A stretch of DNA of 64,000 nucleotides from SXOA01 sp051004015 (GTDB taxonomy: Bacteria; Planctomycetota; Planctomycetia; Pirellulales; Pirellulaceae): NCBI GenBank assembly GCA_051004015.1, contig JBPCKT010000073.1, forward strand, positions 1 through 64,000. Direction: 5' to 3'. The position numbers were made by a program, and so were the translations under genes. Under the pieces are notes generated by a model that worked only from the letters and a program-made list of their open reading frames with translations, was not told the DNA's origin and ran no database searches. Positions 8,897 through 18,310 of the stretch are shown here, piece by piece. Position 1 is the first letter of the stretch. Each line of letters begins with the position of its first letter.

Positions 8897-10048
8897 CTAA
8901 GCCTTGTAGACCATCTCTCCCCCGTTCACCGTCATCCGAATCCCCAGCGGCGACGCGTTATCCTGCGGCAGGTCAAAGAGTACCAGATTCGCTGTTTCAC
9001 CTACCTCCAGTCCTCGATTGTTCTCCCCAATCAGTCGCAACGGAGAAGTGCTCGCCATCTCAACGGCCGCTTGCAAACTAACTCCCGCGAACCGCATCAC
9101 ATTCGCCACGCAGAGATGAATCGGCTGGGAAGCACCCGCCAGTATGTCCCGCTGGCCGGCGATGACCAGTTTGCCGTTCTCCAGTACTTCGAGGTCCCCC
9201 AGGCCCGTCGTATATTTTCCCGGCGGCATTCCACCCATGCCCGTGATATCGCTGACGAGCACGCATCGCGCCGGCGTTTTCGCCCGAACCATGGATTTCA
9301 CCACAGCGGCTGGCAGATGATGGCCGTCGGCAATGAGGCTGGCGATGAGGCGATCTTCCGCAAGCTGATCCCAGATGTAATTCGGGTGCCGCTTAATTTG
9401 TGGATGAGCGCCGTTGCCCAGGTGCGTGCTCATCCGCGCCCCGGCGTCGACGGCCGCGCGAATCTGGTCCGTGGTCGCCTTGGTATGGCCAATCGCCACC
9501 AGCACGCCGCTGTCCGCGACCTTCGTAATGAACGCGGCTGAGCCTTCGTACTCCGGCGAAAGCGTCAGCAGCTTGATCTTGCCCTTTGCGGCCTCCTGAA
9601 TGCGGCTGAATTCGTTCCAGTCCGGGGGACGAACATGCTGCCGCGGATGTGCTCCGCGGGGGCCGTCATCCGGAGCGATGTACGGCCCCTCCATGTGAAT
9701 CCCGGCTAGTCTTGCCGCTACCTCCGGCAACTCGTCGATGGCCTTGGCAATCGTGGCGAAGGAGTGAGTAAAGACCTCGAAACTATCTGTCGTGCATGTC
9801 GCCAGATAGCGTGTCACCCCGAACTGATCCTGCGAGAGCGCCGCCTTCCGCACCTGCTCCACCGTCAGCTTGGGGTCGTTGAACTCCACCCCCTGATAGC
9901 CGTTGATTTGCAGGTCGCAAAAACCCGGCGCGACATACGGCAGCCCCGCCGCATCTGCCGCAGGCGTGATCCGCGAAATGCGGCCGTTCTCGATTTCAAT
10001 CCGCACGGCCCGATCGGAATCGTACCGGCGGCCCACCAGTTCCAACAT
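8897..10048 (-). CDS. nagA: N-acetylglucosamine-6-phosphate deacetylase
   Basis: Amidohydrolase of amino-sugar catabolism that removes acetate from GlcNAc-6-phosphate. Visible signatures are APGFCDLQINGYQGVEFND, HMEGPYI (metal-binding Glu), GHTKATTDQIRAAVDAGA, THLGNGAH and SDITGMGGMPPG with the catalytic Asp, and the terminal GETANLVLFD that closes the beta-sandwich. I chose ATG 10048 because AGGTGG sits seven bases upstream; a GTG at 10090 would add 14 residues. No nagB or transporter is beside it. Forms a tight pair with coaB downstream. Confidence 0.88.
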   Translation of the reverse strand: MLELVGRRYDSDRAVRIEIENGRISRITPAADAAGLPYVAPGFCDLQINGYQGVEFNDPKLTVEQVRKAALSQDQFGVTRYLATCTTDSFEVFTHSFATIAKAIDELPEVAARLAGIHMEGPYIAPDDGPRGAHPRQHVRPPDWNEFSRIQEAAKGKIKLLTLSPEYEGSAAFITKVADSGVLVAIGHTKATTDQIRAAVDAGARMSTHLGNGAHPQIKRHPNYIWDQLAEDRLIASLIADGHHLPAAVVKSMVRAKTPARCVLVSDITGMGGMPPGKYTTGLGDLEVLENGKLVIAGQRDILAGASQPIHLCVANVMRFAGVSLQAAVEMASTSPLRLIGENNRGLEVGETANLVLFDLPQDNASPLGIRMTVNGGEMVYKA

Positions 10049-10159
10049 GTTTTCATCCACCTGTACGTCGTTTGCCAGTTCGCGTTGCACCCTTCGTTGC
10101 TGAGGCGTATTCTACAGTCTGCATGCTGGCTCTGCCTGTGGCGTTCCTCGCGGTGAACC

Positions 10160-12010
10160 ATGTTTCAAAACGTCCCTTTGCTCTACATCGTACTCCCCTC
10201 GGCCATCATTTTGACGGTCGCTTATTTTACCTATGGCCGCATCCTGGTCCGCCTGTTTCAGCTCAATCCCGAGCGCCCCACACCCGCCGTCGAGCAAAAG
10301 GACGGCGTCGACTTCGATCCCCTCGCCCCCTCGTCGCTCGTCCCCCAGCACTTCTCCGCCATCGCCGCCGCCGGCCCCATCGTCGGCCCGATCCTCGCCG
10401 GCCTGACGTTCGGCTGGCTGCCGGCGCTGATCTGGATTCTCGTCGGCTCGATTTTCATCGGAGGCGTGCATGATTTCGCGTCGCTCGTCGCCTCTATCCG
10501 GCACAAGGCCCGCTCCATCGCCGAAGTCGTCCGCGACCACATGAGCAAGCAGTCGTACCTGTTGTTCCTGGCGTTTATTTGGATTGCCTTGATCTACATT
10601 ATCGTCGCGTTCACCGATGTGACCGCGGCTGCCTTCATGGGAGCGGCCACGCCGGCCAACGGCAACGTGGGGGGCGGCGCCATCGCCACGGCTTCGGCGC
10701 TCTACCTGATACTTACTGTTTTGATGGGGCTCTGCGTCAAATACCTGAAGATGCCGCTCGGCTGGGCAACGGCGCTGTTCGTGTTGCTCGTGGGAGGCGC
10801 GATCGTCCTGGGGCCGATGATCCCCTTCGATGTTGCCCAACTCGCGTACCAGCCGGCCGAGGGTGCTCCCGCCAACCTGTATGCCGCCGTCCAAGCGAAC
10901 GACGCCCATGCCATTGAGTCCTTGTCGTATGCTCGCAAGGGTTGGGACGTGGCCCTGCTCCTCTATTGCCTCCTCGCCGGCATGGCCCCTCTCTGGATGA
11001 TCCTGCAACCCCGCGGTCAGCTCGGCGGCTATTTTCTCTATTTCGCCCTGGGAGCTGGAGCGATTGGCCTATTGATCGGAGGCGGCACCGCGCAGTATCC
11101 CGCCTTCCGCGGCTGGGAATCCGCGTTGCCCAAGCCGGGCGCGCCCGCCGAGCTGCTCTTCCCCATGCTATTCATCACTATCGCCTGCGGCGCGTGCAGC
11201 GGCTTTCATTCCTTGATTGCGTCGGGAACCACCTCCAAACAGCTTCGCAAGGAGACTGACGCCAAGGTCGTGGGCTACGGCTCGATGCTCATGGAAGCGA
11301 TGGTCGCCATCGTTTCGCTCTGCTGCGTGATGATGTTCGCCGCCAACTCCCCGCAACTCGCCGGCGCGCCCAATGAAATCTACGGCCAAGGCATCGCCCG
11401 GTTCCTGGCGGCGGTCCACATCGACCATGGCATCGGCATGTCGTTCGCGCTGATGGCGTTCGCCACGTTCGTGTACGACACGCTCGATGTCTGCACCCGC
11501 CTCGGCCGCTTCATCATCCAGGAGTTGACCGGCCTGCATAACCTGGCCGGCCGCCTCATCGGCACCGTCCTGACCGCGGGGGTTCCCGTCTATTTCCTGC
11601 TCGCCCACCCCAACTTCGCCCTGAAAGACGGAGTACACGTTCCGGCCCCCCCCATCTGGCGCACCTTCTGGGCCCTCTTCGGCGCGAGCAACCAGCTTCT
11701 GGCAGCCCTTACGCTGCTGGGCATCACAGTCTGGCTCTGGAAAACCCGCCGCGTCTGGTGGGTCTGGGTGGTGACCGGCATTCCCACGGTCTGGATGTAC
11801 GTGATGAGCACCTGGGCGCTGGCCAGCATGACCTATCCCAAGTTCTTCAAGGACGGCAGTTTCGTCCTCCCCTTCGATGCCGTCGCCTGGGCCGGAGTCA
11901 TCCTGATTGGCCTCGCGCTCCTGATGCTCGTCGAAGCCATCCGAGTCATGGCCTCCCTCGGCAGCCCGCCCAGGCCGCTCGCCGAGTCGCTGGTAGGCGA
12001 ACTTGGTTGA
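10160..12010 (+). CDS. cstA: Carbon starvation protein CstA family transporter
   Basis: 616-residue integral membrane protein with about 16 hydrophobic segments. The N-terminal half shows the CstA signatures: PAVEQKDGVDFDPLAPSSLV, QHFSAIAAAGPIVGPILAG, and HDFASLVASIRHKARSIAEV. CstA proteins take up pyruvate or peptides when carbon is scarce. The E. coli protein is about 700 residues; this is the common shorter form. It is divergent from nagA with about 110 bp between starts. Confidence 0.93.
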   Translation: MFQNVPLLYIVLPSAIILTVAYFTYGRILVRLFQLNPERPTPAVEQKDGVDFDPLAPSSLVPQHFSAIAAAGPIVGPILAGLTFGWLPALIWILVGSIFIGGVHDFASLVASIRHKARSIAEVVRDHMSKQSYLLFLAFIWIALIYIIVAFTDVTAAAFMGAATPANGNVGGGAIATASALYLILTVLMGLCVKYLKMPLGWATALFVLLVGGAIVLGPMIPFDVAQLAYQPAEGAPANLYAAVQANDAHAIESLSYARKGWDVALLLYCLLAGMAPLWMILQPRGQLGGYFLYFALGAGAIGLLIGGGTAQYPAFRGWESALPKPGAPAELLFPMLFITIACGACSGFHSLIASGTTSKQLRKETDAKVVGYGSMLMEAMVAIVSLCCVMMFAANSPQLAGAPNEIYGQGIARFLAAVHIDHGIGMSFALMAFATFVYDTLDVCTRLGRFIIQELTGLHNLAGRLIGTVLTAGVPVYFLLAHPNFALKDGVHVPAPPIWRTFWALFGASNQLLAALTLLGITVWLWKTRRVWWVWVVTGIPTVWMYVMSTWALASMTYPKFFKDGSFVLPFDAVAWAGVILIGLALLMLVEAIRVMASLGSPPRPLAESLVGELG

Positions 12011-12061
12011 GACGGGGCATTCTCCCGTTCCCCGTTTCTCATGCGTGGTACACTTATCGCC

Positions 12062-12838
12062 ATGGACGATGTGCTGGAAATTCCTTGCGGTGGGTGCGGG
12101 CGAGCCCTGCGCGTGGCCCCCGATCATGCGGGAAAGATGGCCCGCTGCCCGGTTTGCGGACATATCACGCAGGTGCCGGCGACCCGAATCCCAAGTCCGT
12201 TCCCGGCGAGCGGACGTGAACTGGCCGGTGAGGAGGCTCCGCAGCGCGAGGGTGCCCCAGGCTCCCTGGGCATCCACAAAGACGCGGCTGAGTGGTATAT
12301 GAAGACGCCGGAGGAGCAGACGTTCGGCCCGGCGAGCTTTCAGGACTTGGAGCGGTGGGTGCAGGAGGGGCGGATTACTTCCGACTGCGAGCTTTGCCAG
12401 GGGGCGGCCGGCAACTGGCAGCCTGCGGACTGGCTGTTTCCGACGCTCAAACGCCAGCCGACCTTCAGCCCGCAGCTGGCCGCTTCCCTGCCGGCAGCGA
12501 GGAACTCCCCATCGGCGCACGCGCCGAGCCATTATCCTCCGCCGGGTAGCAGCACAGCCAGCGCAACCTCGGGCACCCGCTATGTCGCTGCTCATCGCGG
12601 GGCGCTGATTCTGATCCTGGGGCTGATGGGGCTGTTCATTCAGTGCCCCCTCTTTCCTTTCATGAGCTGGGTGATGGGGAGCAATGATTTACGGGACATG
12701 GAGGCCGGCCGGATGGACCCCTCCGGGCGAGACCTGACACGAGCCGGCATGATCGTCGGAATGATTCTTTCCATCCTCTGGATCCTGGCGTTCCTCGTTT
12801 TCTTCGTCATGGTGCTCATCGGCATCGCGGGGAGTTAA
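12062..12838 (+). CDS. Zinc-ribbon, GYF-domain membrane protein (paralogue 1)
   Basis: 258 residues from ATG 12062. N-terminal zinc ribbon C9-x2-C12 ... C29-x2-C32, then a GYF_2-type domain (WYMKTPEEQTFGPASFQDLE, continuing to the EGRITSDCEL segment), a Pro/Ser-rich linker, and two C-terminal membrane segments separated by MEAGRMDPSGRDLTRAGMIV as in DUF4190 proteins. GYF domains bind proline-rich peptides; the role in planctomycetes is unknown. The start was set by alignment to its neighbour at 12851, which has the same domain order, so the two arose by tandem duplication. Confidence 0.75.
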   Translation: MDDVLEIPCGGCGRALRVAPDHAGKMARCPVCGHITQVPATRIPSPFPASGRELAGEEAPQREGAPGSLGIHKDAAEWYMKTPEEQTFGPASFQDLERWVQEGRITSDCELCQGAAGNWQPADWLFPTLKRQPTFSPQLAASLPAARNSPSAHAPSHYPPPGSSTASATSGTRYVAAHRGALILILGLMGLFIQCPLFPFMSWVMGSNDLRDMEAGRMDPSGRDLTRAGMIVGMILSILWILAFLVFFVMVLIGIAGS

Positions 12839-12850
12839 GGGACGGTATCG

Positions 12851-13513
12851 ATGGCCATCGACAGCACCTGTCAGACCTGCGGCAAGCACTTGCGGGTGGC
12901 GGATGAGCACGCCGGCCAGCAAGCCCTCTGCCCCAACTGCCAGGGGCTGTATACCGTCCCGCCGCGGAGCATCGGCATGGCTCTCACGCTCGCTGCCCCC
13001 GGCGAATGCCCCGACAGTTGGCAGATGAAGACGCCGGAGGGATTGGTCTATGGCCCGGTCACGAAGCAGGATCTGGACCATTGGTGCCGGCAGGGGCGAA
13101 TCACGCCACGCTGCCAGCTCTTGCAAGCGCGGCGAGACAACTGGATGTGGGCGGCGGAAGTTTACCCGGAACTGCAGCAGGCAGCTGCCACCATGACGCC
13201 GGCTAACGTGTCGTCCGTTACCGCTTACGCGCCGATGCCTCTCCCCCCGGGAACCGCCTATTACCCCAAGGCCCACCGCGGCATGTTGATCCTGGTGCTG
13301 GCCCTGCTCGGCTACGTCAGCGTCTGTTTCGTTGTCTCCATCGTCGCCCTGATTCTGGGACTGCAAGACCTTTCGGAAATGAAAGCCGGCCGCATGGATC
13401 CCGAAGGGCGAGTGATGACGCTGATCGGCGTCATTCTGGCGGGACTATGGGTGGTGGGCTGTGTCGGCTATTGCGGGTTCATGATCCTGGTGGCGATGGG
13501 GGCGTTTGGATAG
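12851..13513 (+). CDS. Zinc-ribbon, GYF-domain membrane protein (paralogue 2)
   Basis: 220 residues, starting 12 bp after the stop of paralogue 1 and in the same operon. CQTCGKHLRVADEHAG and CPNC form the zinc ribbon; WQMKTPEGLVYGPVTKQDLD is the GYF_2-type domain; two membrane helices flank the shared MKAGRMDPEGRVMTLIG loop. It has a shorter linker than paralogue 1. Function unknown; probably a membrane-anchored adaptor. Confidence 0.75.
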   Translation: MAIDSTCQTCGKHLRVADEHAGQQALCPNCQGLYTVPPRSIGMALTLAAPGECPDSWQMKTPEGLVYGPVTKQDLDHWCRQGRITPRCQLLQARRDNWMWAAEVYPELQQAAATMTPANVSSVTAYAPMPLPPGTAYYPKAHRGMLILVLALLGYVSVCFVVSIVALILGLQDLSEMKAGRMDPEGRVMTLIGVILAGLWVVGCVGYCGFMILVAMGAFG

Positions 13514-13553
13514 CAAATTCAGCTCGGTTTGGACACCAGGCTCCGTCCATGGG

Positions 13554-14669
13554 TCAGGACGCCAAAAGCCGGGCGATCTTCCGCGCCGTCACGCTCAGCG
13601 GCAGCTCCTCCAGCGCGCTGACCTTCACCCAGGCCTGCTCGCCGCTGGCACGATCTCCCTTCCTGCGCTCCGAGCCGGCGAACTGCGCCTGGTAGCAGTG
13701 GAGCGTTATCCGAAAACGGGTGACGCCGTGTTTGAGCGTCGTTAAGAGCTCCGCGCCTTCAAACGCGATGCCGGTCAGTAAGGCGGTGCTGGCGGCGAGA
13801 GCTTTCACTCGGTGAGGGTGCGGTCCACTTTCCGAAGAGGCGAAGCGGGGGAAGTCCCACAGGCCGGCCCAGCGTTCCTCTTCGCCCCGCCGCCGGACGA
13901 AGACCTTGCTGCCGCGGCGAATGACGACGACCGCCTCCACCACGTTTTCATACTGCTTGGGCTTCTTCGGGGCGGGAATGCTCTCTTGCAGTCCCAGCTT
14001 CCGGGTGGGACAGAGCGATGCCAGCGGACACTCCTCGCATTTTGGCTGGCGAGGCGTGCAGACCTGGCTCCCCAGCTCCATCAGCGCCTGGTTGAACTGG
14101 CCGGCATTCTTCGTCGGCAGGATTTGCTCCGCCATCGCCCACAGGAACTTCTGCCCCGTGGTGCCGGCAGTGTCTCCCCGAAAAGCCGCCAGCCGGCTGA
14201 GCAGGCGGACCGTATTGGCTTCCAGAATCGGCAGCCGGCAGTCGAGCCCCAGCGAGAGGATCGCCCCCGCGGTGTAGCGGCCGATGCCGGGCAGGGCGCG
14301 AACCTGCTCATAACCACTCGGAAACTGGCCTCCATGCTCCGCCGCAATCTGCCGAGCCGCCGCATGAAGCTGTCGCGCCCGCCGATAGTAGCCCAGCCCC
14401 TCCCATAACCTCAGCACCTGCTCCTCGGGAGCCGCGGCCAACTCGGAAGCGGTGGGGAAAGCAGCCAGAAACCGCTCGTAATAAGGAACCACCGCGGCAA
14501 CCTGCGTCTGTTGCAGCATGATCTCGCTGACCCAGATGCGGTACAAATCCCGCGTTCCCCGCCAGGGAAGCTTTCGGTGATGTTGCGCGAACCAGGCGAG
14601 CAGCAGCCGCGCGAGCTGGCGACGCCAGGCGGCATCTTGAGTTTTCTGGCTTTTAGAAGGCAAGGTCAT
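13554..14669 (-). CDS. mutY: A/G-specific adenine DNA glycosylase MutY
   Basis: Removes adenine mispaired with 8-oxoguanine. 371 residues: the catalytic Glu sits in SEIMLQQTQ (E49, equal to E. coli E37), the helix-hairpin-helix is ALPGIGRYTAGAILSL (125-140), the [4Fe-4S] ligands are C204, C211, C214 and C220, and a NUDIX-like MutT domain follows for 8-oxoG recognition. Odd point: the second catalytic residue, Asp138 in E. coli (ILDGNV), is Glu150 here (ILEANT). Its ATG overlaps the stop of the parvulin gene by four bases, so the two are translationally coupled. Confidence 0.95.
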   Translation of the reverse strand: MTLPSKSQKTQDAAWRRQLARLLLAWFAQHHRKLPWRGTRDLYRIWVSEIMLQQTQVAAVVPYYERFLAAFPTASELAAAPEEQVLRLWEGLGYYRRARQLHAAARQIAAEHGGQFPSGYEQVRALPGIGRYTAGAILSLGLDCRLPILEANTVRLLSRLAAFRGDTAGTTGQKFLWAMAEQILPTKNAGQFNQALMELGSQVCTPRQPKCEECPLASLCPTRKLGLQESIPAPKKPKQYENVVEAVVVIRRGSKVFVRRRGEEERWAGLWDFPRFASSESGPHPHRVKALAASTALLTGIAFEGAELLTTLKHGVTRFRITLHCYQAQFAGSERRKGDRASGEQAWVKVSALEELPLSVTARKIARLLAS

Positions 14670-15583
14670 GGCGAGTACGTAATCTTCGCCCCCTTCCGCT
14701 CCTTCTCCGCAATCCAGCGGAACAGATACAGCGTGACTGCCGGTCGCAGCTCTTCGCGGCAGTCTTCCCAGGTGCGCTGGCCGGGGATAATGTCCTGCAC
14801 CTGAATGAGATGCACGCCAAAGGCCGTGACAACCGGCTGGCTGACCTCTCCTTTCTTGAGGGCGAAGGCGGCTCGGCTGAATTCTTCCGGCATCGGCTCG
14901 TGGCGACGAATGCCCCCGATGTTGCCGCCGTCTTTGGCGGTGGGAGCCTGGGAATGTTTCTTGGCGGCATCCGCGAAGGTCGTCTTGCTCGTCGTGATTT
15001 CCTCTCGAATCGCAGCGGCGGTCTGAAGGGCTGCTTGCAGTTTCGCGTCATCGCCGGCCGGAACCGTGAGCAGGATGTGAGCGACCTTGAGCTCGGTGGC
15101 GTCAAAGTCCGCGCGGTGCATGTCAAAATACTTCTTCAAGTTCTCGTCGGTGGTGCGGGCCTCGACGTACCCCGCCCAGGAGATCTTCCAAAGCAGCTCC
15201 TGGCGCAGCTCCGCTTCGGTCATGCCGATGGTCTTGAGATGGGCGGCCAGAAGCGTATCCTTCGCCTTGAGCTGCCGCACCAGCCGGGCGAGGGCAAAAT
15301 CCACGTCCTCTTTGCTGGCCGCTTGCTTGTTGGTTTGCAAGTACCGCAGTACCAGATGCCGGTCGATCACTTGCTCCAGAGCATGCTTCCGCAGCCGGGC
15401 CAGGGCTTCCCCGGCGAGCTTCTGCCCCTTGAGCGCCAGGGCAATTTCCCGCGCGACCTCCGCCGCCCCAATCGCCTCATTATCCACCGTCGCCGCCGCG
15501 TGCTTCGGCCCCGCAGCCGGCTTTTCATCTTCGGGCGCAACGCAAGTAACTGCCAAAACAAAAAACAATGGGCTCAGATTCAT
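14666..15583 (-). CDS. Parvulin-type peptidyl-prolyl cis-trans isomerase
   Basis: 305 residues from ATG 15583 (a TTG four codons upstream is possible). A short hydrophobic N-terminus (MNLSPLFFVLAVTCVA) suggests export. A SurA-like N-terminal helical part is followed by a parvulin domain starting at LKVAHILLTVPAG and ending near AFGVHLIQVQDIIPG; the GGNIGGIRRHEPMPEEFSRA segment is typical. It would fold proteins in the periplasm-like space. The last four bases (ATGA) are shared with the start of mutY, an odd functional pairing. Confidence 0.88.
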   Translation of the reverse strand: MNLSPLFFVLAVTCVAPEDEKPAAGPKHAAATVDNEAIGAAEVAREIALALKGQKLAGEALARLRKHALEQVIDRHLVLRYLQTNKQAASKEDVDFALARLVRQLKAKDTLLAAHLKTIGMTEAELRQELLWKISWAGYVEARTTDENLKKYFDMHRADFDATELKVAHILLTVPAGDDAKLQAALQTAAAIREEITTSKTTFADAAKKHSQAPTAKDGGNIGGIRRHEPMPEEFSRAAFALKKGEVSQPVVTAFGVHLIQVQDIIPGQRTWEDCREELRPAVTLYLFRWIAEKERKGAKITYSP

Positions 15584-15666
15584 GGAATTGCTCAATCAGC
15601 AAGACAGTGCCCCTGTCTCTCTCCGCGATCCTCTGCGGCCTCCGCGGTAAATCTCTCCCGCCTTTG

Positions 15667-17094
15667 CTAAGGCAGCTCAATATTCTTCAGCTCAAACTCA
15701 ATCGGTATCCGCACGATGGCGGCCGGCGTTTTGTAGATGAACTTGTAACCCTTGGCGGAAGTCTCTTCCCCCAGGTCGAACTTGAAGTCCAGCCCCACTT
15801 CGTTCGCCCCCGTCGAAGTCGCTTCCAAACCGGCCACTTCAATCCGATTCCCCGACTTGTCCAGCAGGTAGCACTCGTTGTCGTAAATCCAGCCTTGATG
15901 GGATTCCAGGGCTTTCCCCGCGTCGCCGAATTTGACCCGCACCTTCACGTCGTAGATTTCCTCACTCTTGCGGCATTCCCGCATCACCACGGTCACGCCC
16001 CCCCGCTCCTGCTCGACTCCCTTGGCTTTTTCCAGGTCGGTGAACTCGAATTCCTCCACGCGGCCCAGCACCAGGGCCGACATCTTTCCCTTGATGGACG
16101 CAATCTGCTTCACGCTCCGCGGCGGCAACTGGAACCCCAGCTCCAGCTCCACGCCGGCGTTCGTACCCCGCACCGGAAACTCCAGCGTCTCCCCTCCGGC
16201 GTCGCTCATCAATTCTCCCCCCGCGTCATCCGTCCCTTTCATGTCCCCCGGCGCCAGCTCCAGCACCACCGGCCGCACCCGCGGCTCCCAGGCCACGTCC
16301 ACCGTCAGGCGGAGCCCCTTGTTCATGGGATTCCGCAAGTCGCTTGTCGCCTCCAGCTTCGTCGGCTCCAGGCGGAACAGCCCGCTGTAGCTGCCGCGGG
16401 TGGTGCGGGGAAGCGAACCTTCGCCCCGCGCGACATAGGCCAGCGCCCCGGTCTCCACGTCGTAGTTGTAAAGCTGCAAGTTGGCGGCATCGAGCACGGT
16501 ATCGAGGGCCTGCCAGAAGGGAACTTTGTCCAGGGCCAATTTCACCTTCGGGTCCGGCGTTTCCTGCATCATTTCCTCGCGCTTGTCGACGACCTTGTTG
16601 CCGGTCTGCTTCTCAATCGCGGCCATCGCCTCGGAGAGGGTCATCTCGCCGCTGAGCGTGACAAACGCTGGCTTAGTCGAGGCTTCTACTGCAGCGGCCA
16701 ACAGGGCGCTGTACACGCGCCGCAGCCGGTTCTTCACTTCGGCCGGCGTGCGGGCATCCGGCTTGGGGAGCAGCGGCAGCACGTCTTGTCCCAAGGCAAT
16801 CAATTCCTTCTCGGCCGCTTCGCGCTTCGCCTGCTCGCTGGCATCGAGCTGCTTGATGAGGGCCCGGACTTTGGGAGCAATCTGATCCGACGCCGATTTT
16901 TCTTCCTTCTTTTCTTCTTTTTTGTCGTCCTTCTTTTCGACTACCTTGGCCGGAGACTTCGTCTCTTCGCCCTTCGCCGGCTCTGCTTTCTTCGTTGCCG
17001 CCTTGGCAGCCTCCTTCGCCGGCTCCGCTTTGGCGGCCTTGGCTTCCTCGGGGGCACTCATTAGGCAGGCAAGGACCAACAGCGTTGCATTCAC
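15667..17094 (-). CDS. Large secreted hypothetical protein with Lys/Ala/Glu-rich N-terminus
   Basis: 475 residues. GTG 17094 is supported by a strong GGGAGG seven bases upstream. A short hydrophobic start (NATLLVLACLMSA) is followed by about 55 residues of low-complexity AKAEPAKEAA/KKDDKKEE-like sequence, then a helical segment (VRALIKQLDASEQAKREAAE) and a mostly beta C-terminal half. An inner stretch (LSEAMAAIEKQTGNKVVDKR ... VPFWQALDTVLDAANLQLYN) resembles the secretin/TonB short N-terminal domain. I do not recognise the family. Upstream of the parvulin gene by 84 bp on the same strand. Confidence 0.68.
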   Translation of the reverse strand: MNATLLVLACLMSAPEEAKAAKAEPAKEAAKAATKKAEPAKGEETKSPAKVVEKKDDKKEEKKEEKSASDQIAPKVRALIKQLDASEQAKREAAEKELIALGQDVLPLLPKPDARTPAEVKNRLRRVYSALLAAAVEASTKPAFVTLSGEMTLSEAMAAIEKQTGNKVVDKREEMMQETPDPKVKLALDKVPFWQALDTVLDAANLQLYNYDVETGALAYVARGEGSLPRTTRGSYSGLFRLEPTKLEATSDLRNPMNKGLRLTVDVAWEPRVRPVVLELAPGDMKGTDDAGGELMSDAGGETLEFPVRGTNAGVELELGFQLPPRSVKQIASIKGKMSALVLGRVEEFEFTDLEKAKGVEQERGGVTVVMRECRKSEEIYDVKVRVKFGDAGKALESHQGWIYDNECYLLDKSGNRIEVAGLEATSTGANEVGLDFKFDLGEETSAKGYKFIYKTPAAIVRIPIEFELKNIELP

Positions 17095-17248
17095 GGCAAA
17101 CCTCCCTCGCAGGGGATAAGAAAGACCTTCGTCTCCAGCAATCTCATTCTATAAGACGCCAGCCCCAGGGTGCCATTCCCAATGATTTCGTAGCGACCCG
17201 TGGCCCGTTTGCGCGCCAAGGCCGGTGGCACGCCCACTGAGCACAACT

Positions 17249-18223
17249 CTATTTTACGTATCCGTGTTCCACAAACCAGTTCCAGGCGTCCGTGATGGAT
17301 TCCTCCAAAGGGCGGTTGCGGAACGCCAGCTCCTGTTCCGCTTTCGCGCTAGAAAAGCAGTGCTGCTGGCAAGACATTCGCATTCCCGCGGTGTTCAGGT
17401 TCGGCTCGCGGCCGGTGACGCGGCCCCAAAAGTCCCCCGCTAAAGCTCCTACCCAGCGGTTAAATGGTCCGGCGCGAAACCGCGGACCACGCTTGCCTGC
17501 CGCCGCCGCGAACTTCTTCCAGGAGTCCATATAGGTCAGGTTATGGCCTCCCAGGATGTATTTTCCGCGGGCCGACGGGGACTTTGCCGCCGTCACAATG
17601 GCTGCCGCTACATCCCGCGCATCGGCCACGCTGAACGCCCCCGTGGGGGCGAGCGGAGCAAAGCGAGCCACCTCCAGCAGCATCTTGCCGCTGGATGGCT
17701 TCCAGTCCCAAGGGCCGAGCATGAATCCGGGGTTCACAATCACGGCGGAGAGTCCTTGCTCCATCTCTTTCTGCACCGCCTCTTCTCCCGCCCGCTTGGT
17801 AGCCACGTAGGGGCACAGGATAACGCCGGGCAAAGCGGTCTCTTCGGTCGCGGGGTTATCGAGCCGACCCAGACCGAGCGCGTTGACGGTCGAGACATGC
17901 ACCATGCGCGCACCGGCGGCTCGCGTTGCGGCAGCGACGTTCTTGGCCCCCTCCACGTTGGCCGACTGATGTTCCTTGAGTTGCGACCAGCCAATTTGTA
18001 CGTGGCCCGCGGAATGGATGACGACGTCCACGCCCTCCACGCCCTTTTGAACCGAGGCAACGTCCGTCACGTCCCCGATATGTTGCTCGACCTCCAGACC
18101 GTCGAAGGGACGCTTGTCGCTGCCCGCGCGGGAGAGCACGCGCACCTGCTCGCCCTCTTCCAGTAAGCGGCGAACGATGTTATTCCCCAAGAGGCCGGTC
18201 GCCCCTGTCACCAGATATTTCAT
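17249..18223 (-). CDS. NAD-dependent epimerase/dehydratase (extended SDR)
   Basis: 324 residues beginning MKYLVTGATGLLGNNIVRRL, the Rossmann GxxGxxG nucleotide motif of extended SDRs. The active-site YxxxK is in CPYVATKRAGEEAV (Y183-region) and the upstream Ser/Thr in HVSTVNALG. It is closest in style to dihydroflavonol-4-reductase/HpnA-like enzymes; the substrate is unknown. The open frame runs far past this ATG on the minus strand (to 22423), but that extension is only the antisense of three real genes, so the start is set at ATG 18223. Divergent from the GNAT-like gene. Confidence 0.88.
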   Translation of the reverse strand: MKYLVTGATGLLGNNIVRRLLEEGEQVRVLSRAGSDKRPFDGLEVEQHIGDVTDVASVQKGVEGVDVVIHSAGHVQIGWSQLKEHQSANVEGAKNVAAATRAAGARMVHVSTVNALGLGRLDNPATEETALPGVILCPYVATKRAGEEAVQKEMEQGLSAVIVNPGFMLGPWDWKPSSGKMLLEVARFAPLAPTGAFSVADARDVAAAIVTAAKSPSARGKYILGGHNLTYMDSWKKFAAAAGKRGPRFRAGPFNRWVGALAGDFWGRVTGREPNLNTAGMRMSCQQHCFSSAKAEQELAFRNRPLEESITDAWNWFVEHGYVK

Positions 18224-18249
18224 CGATCCTGCCCTCTGTGGCCCGCATG

Positions 18250-18270
18250 TCCGCTCACGGAGTGAGCGGA
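18250..18270. repeat. Hairpin TCCGCTCAC-GGA-GTGAGCGGA
   Basis: Perfect 9-bp stem with a 3-nt GGA loop, followed by CTACAAT. The same stem with a TCC loop stands at 21431-21451. Confidence 0.85.
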
Positions 18271-18310
18271 CTACAATAGCGGCTTCCAAAAGATAGAGGA
18301 ATACCTTCGG

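Noticed and set aside
11168..12595. 475-codon minus-strand frame
   Set aside because: Antisense of cstA and the first GYF gene.
15568..17064. 498-codon plus-strand frame
   Set aside because: Antisense of the secreted hypothetical at 15667-17094, whose GTG has a strong ribosome site.
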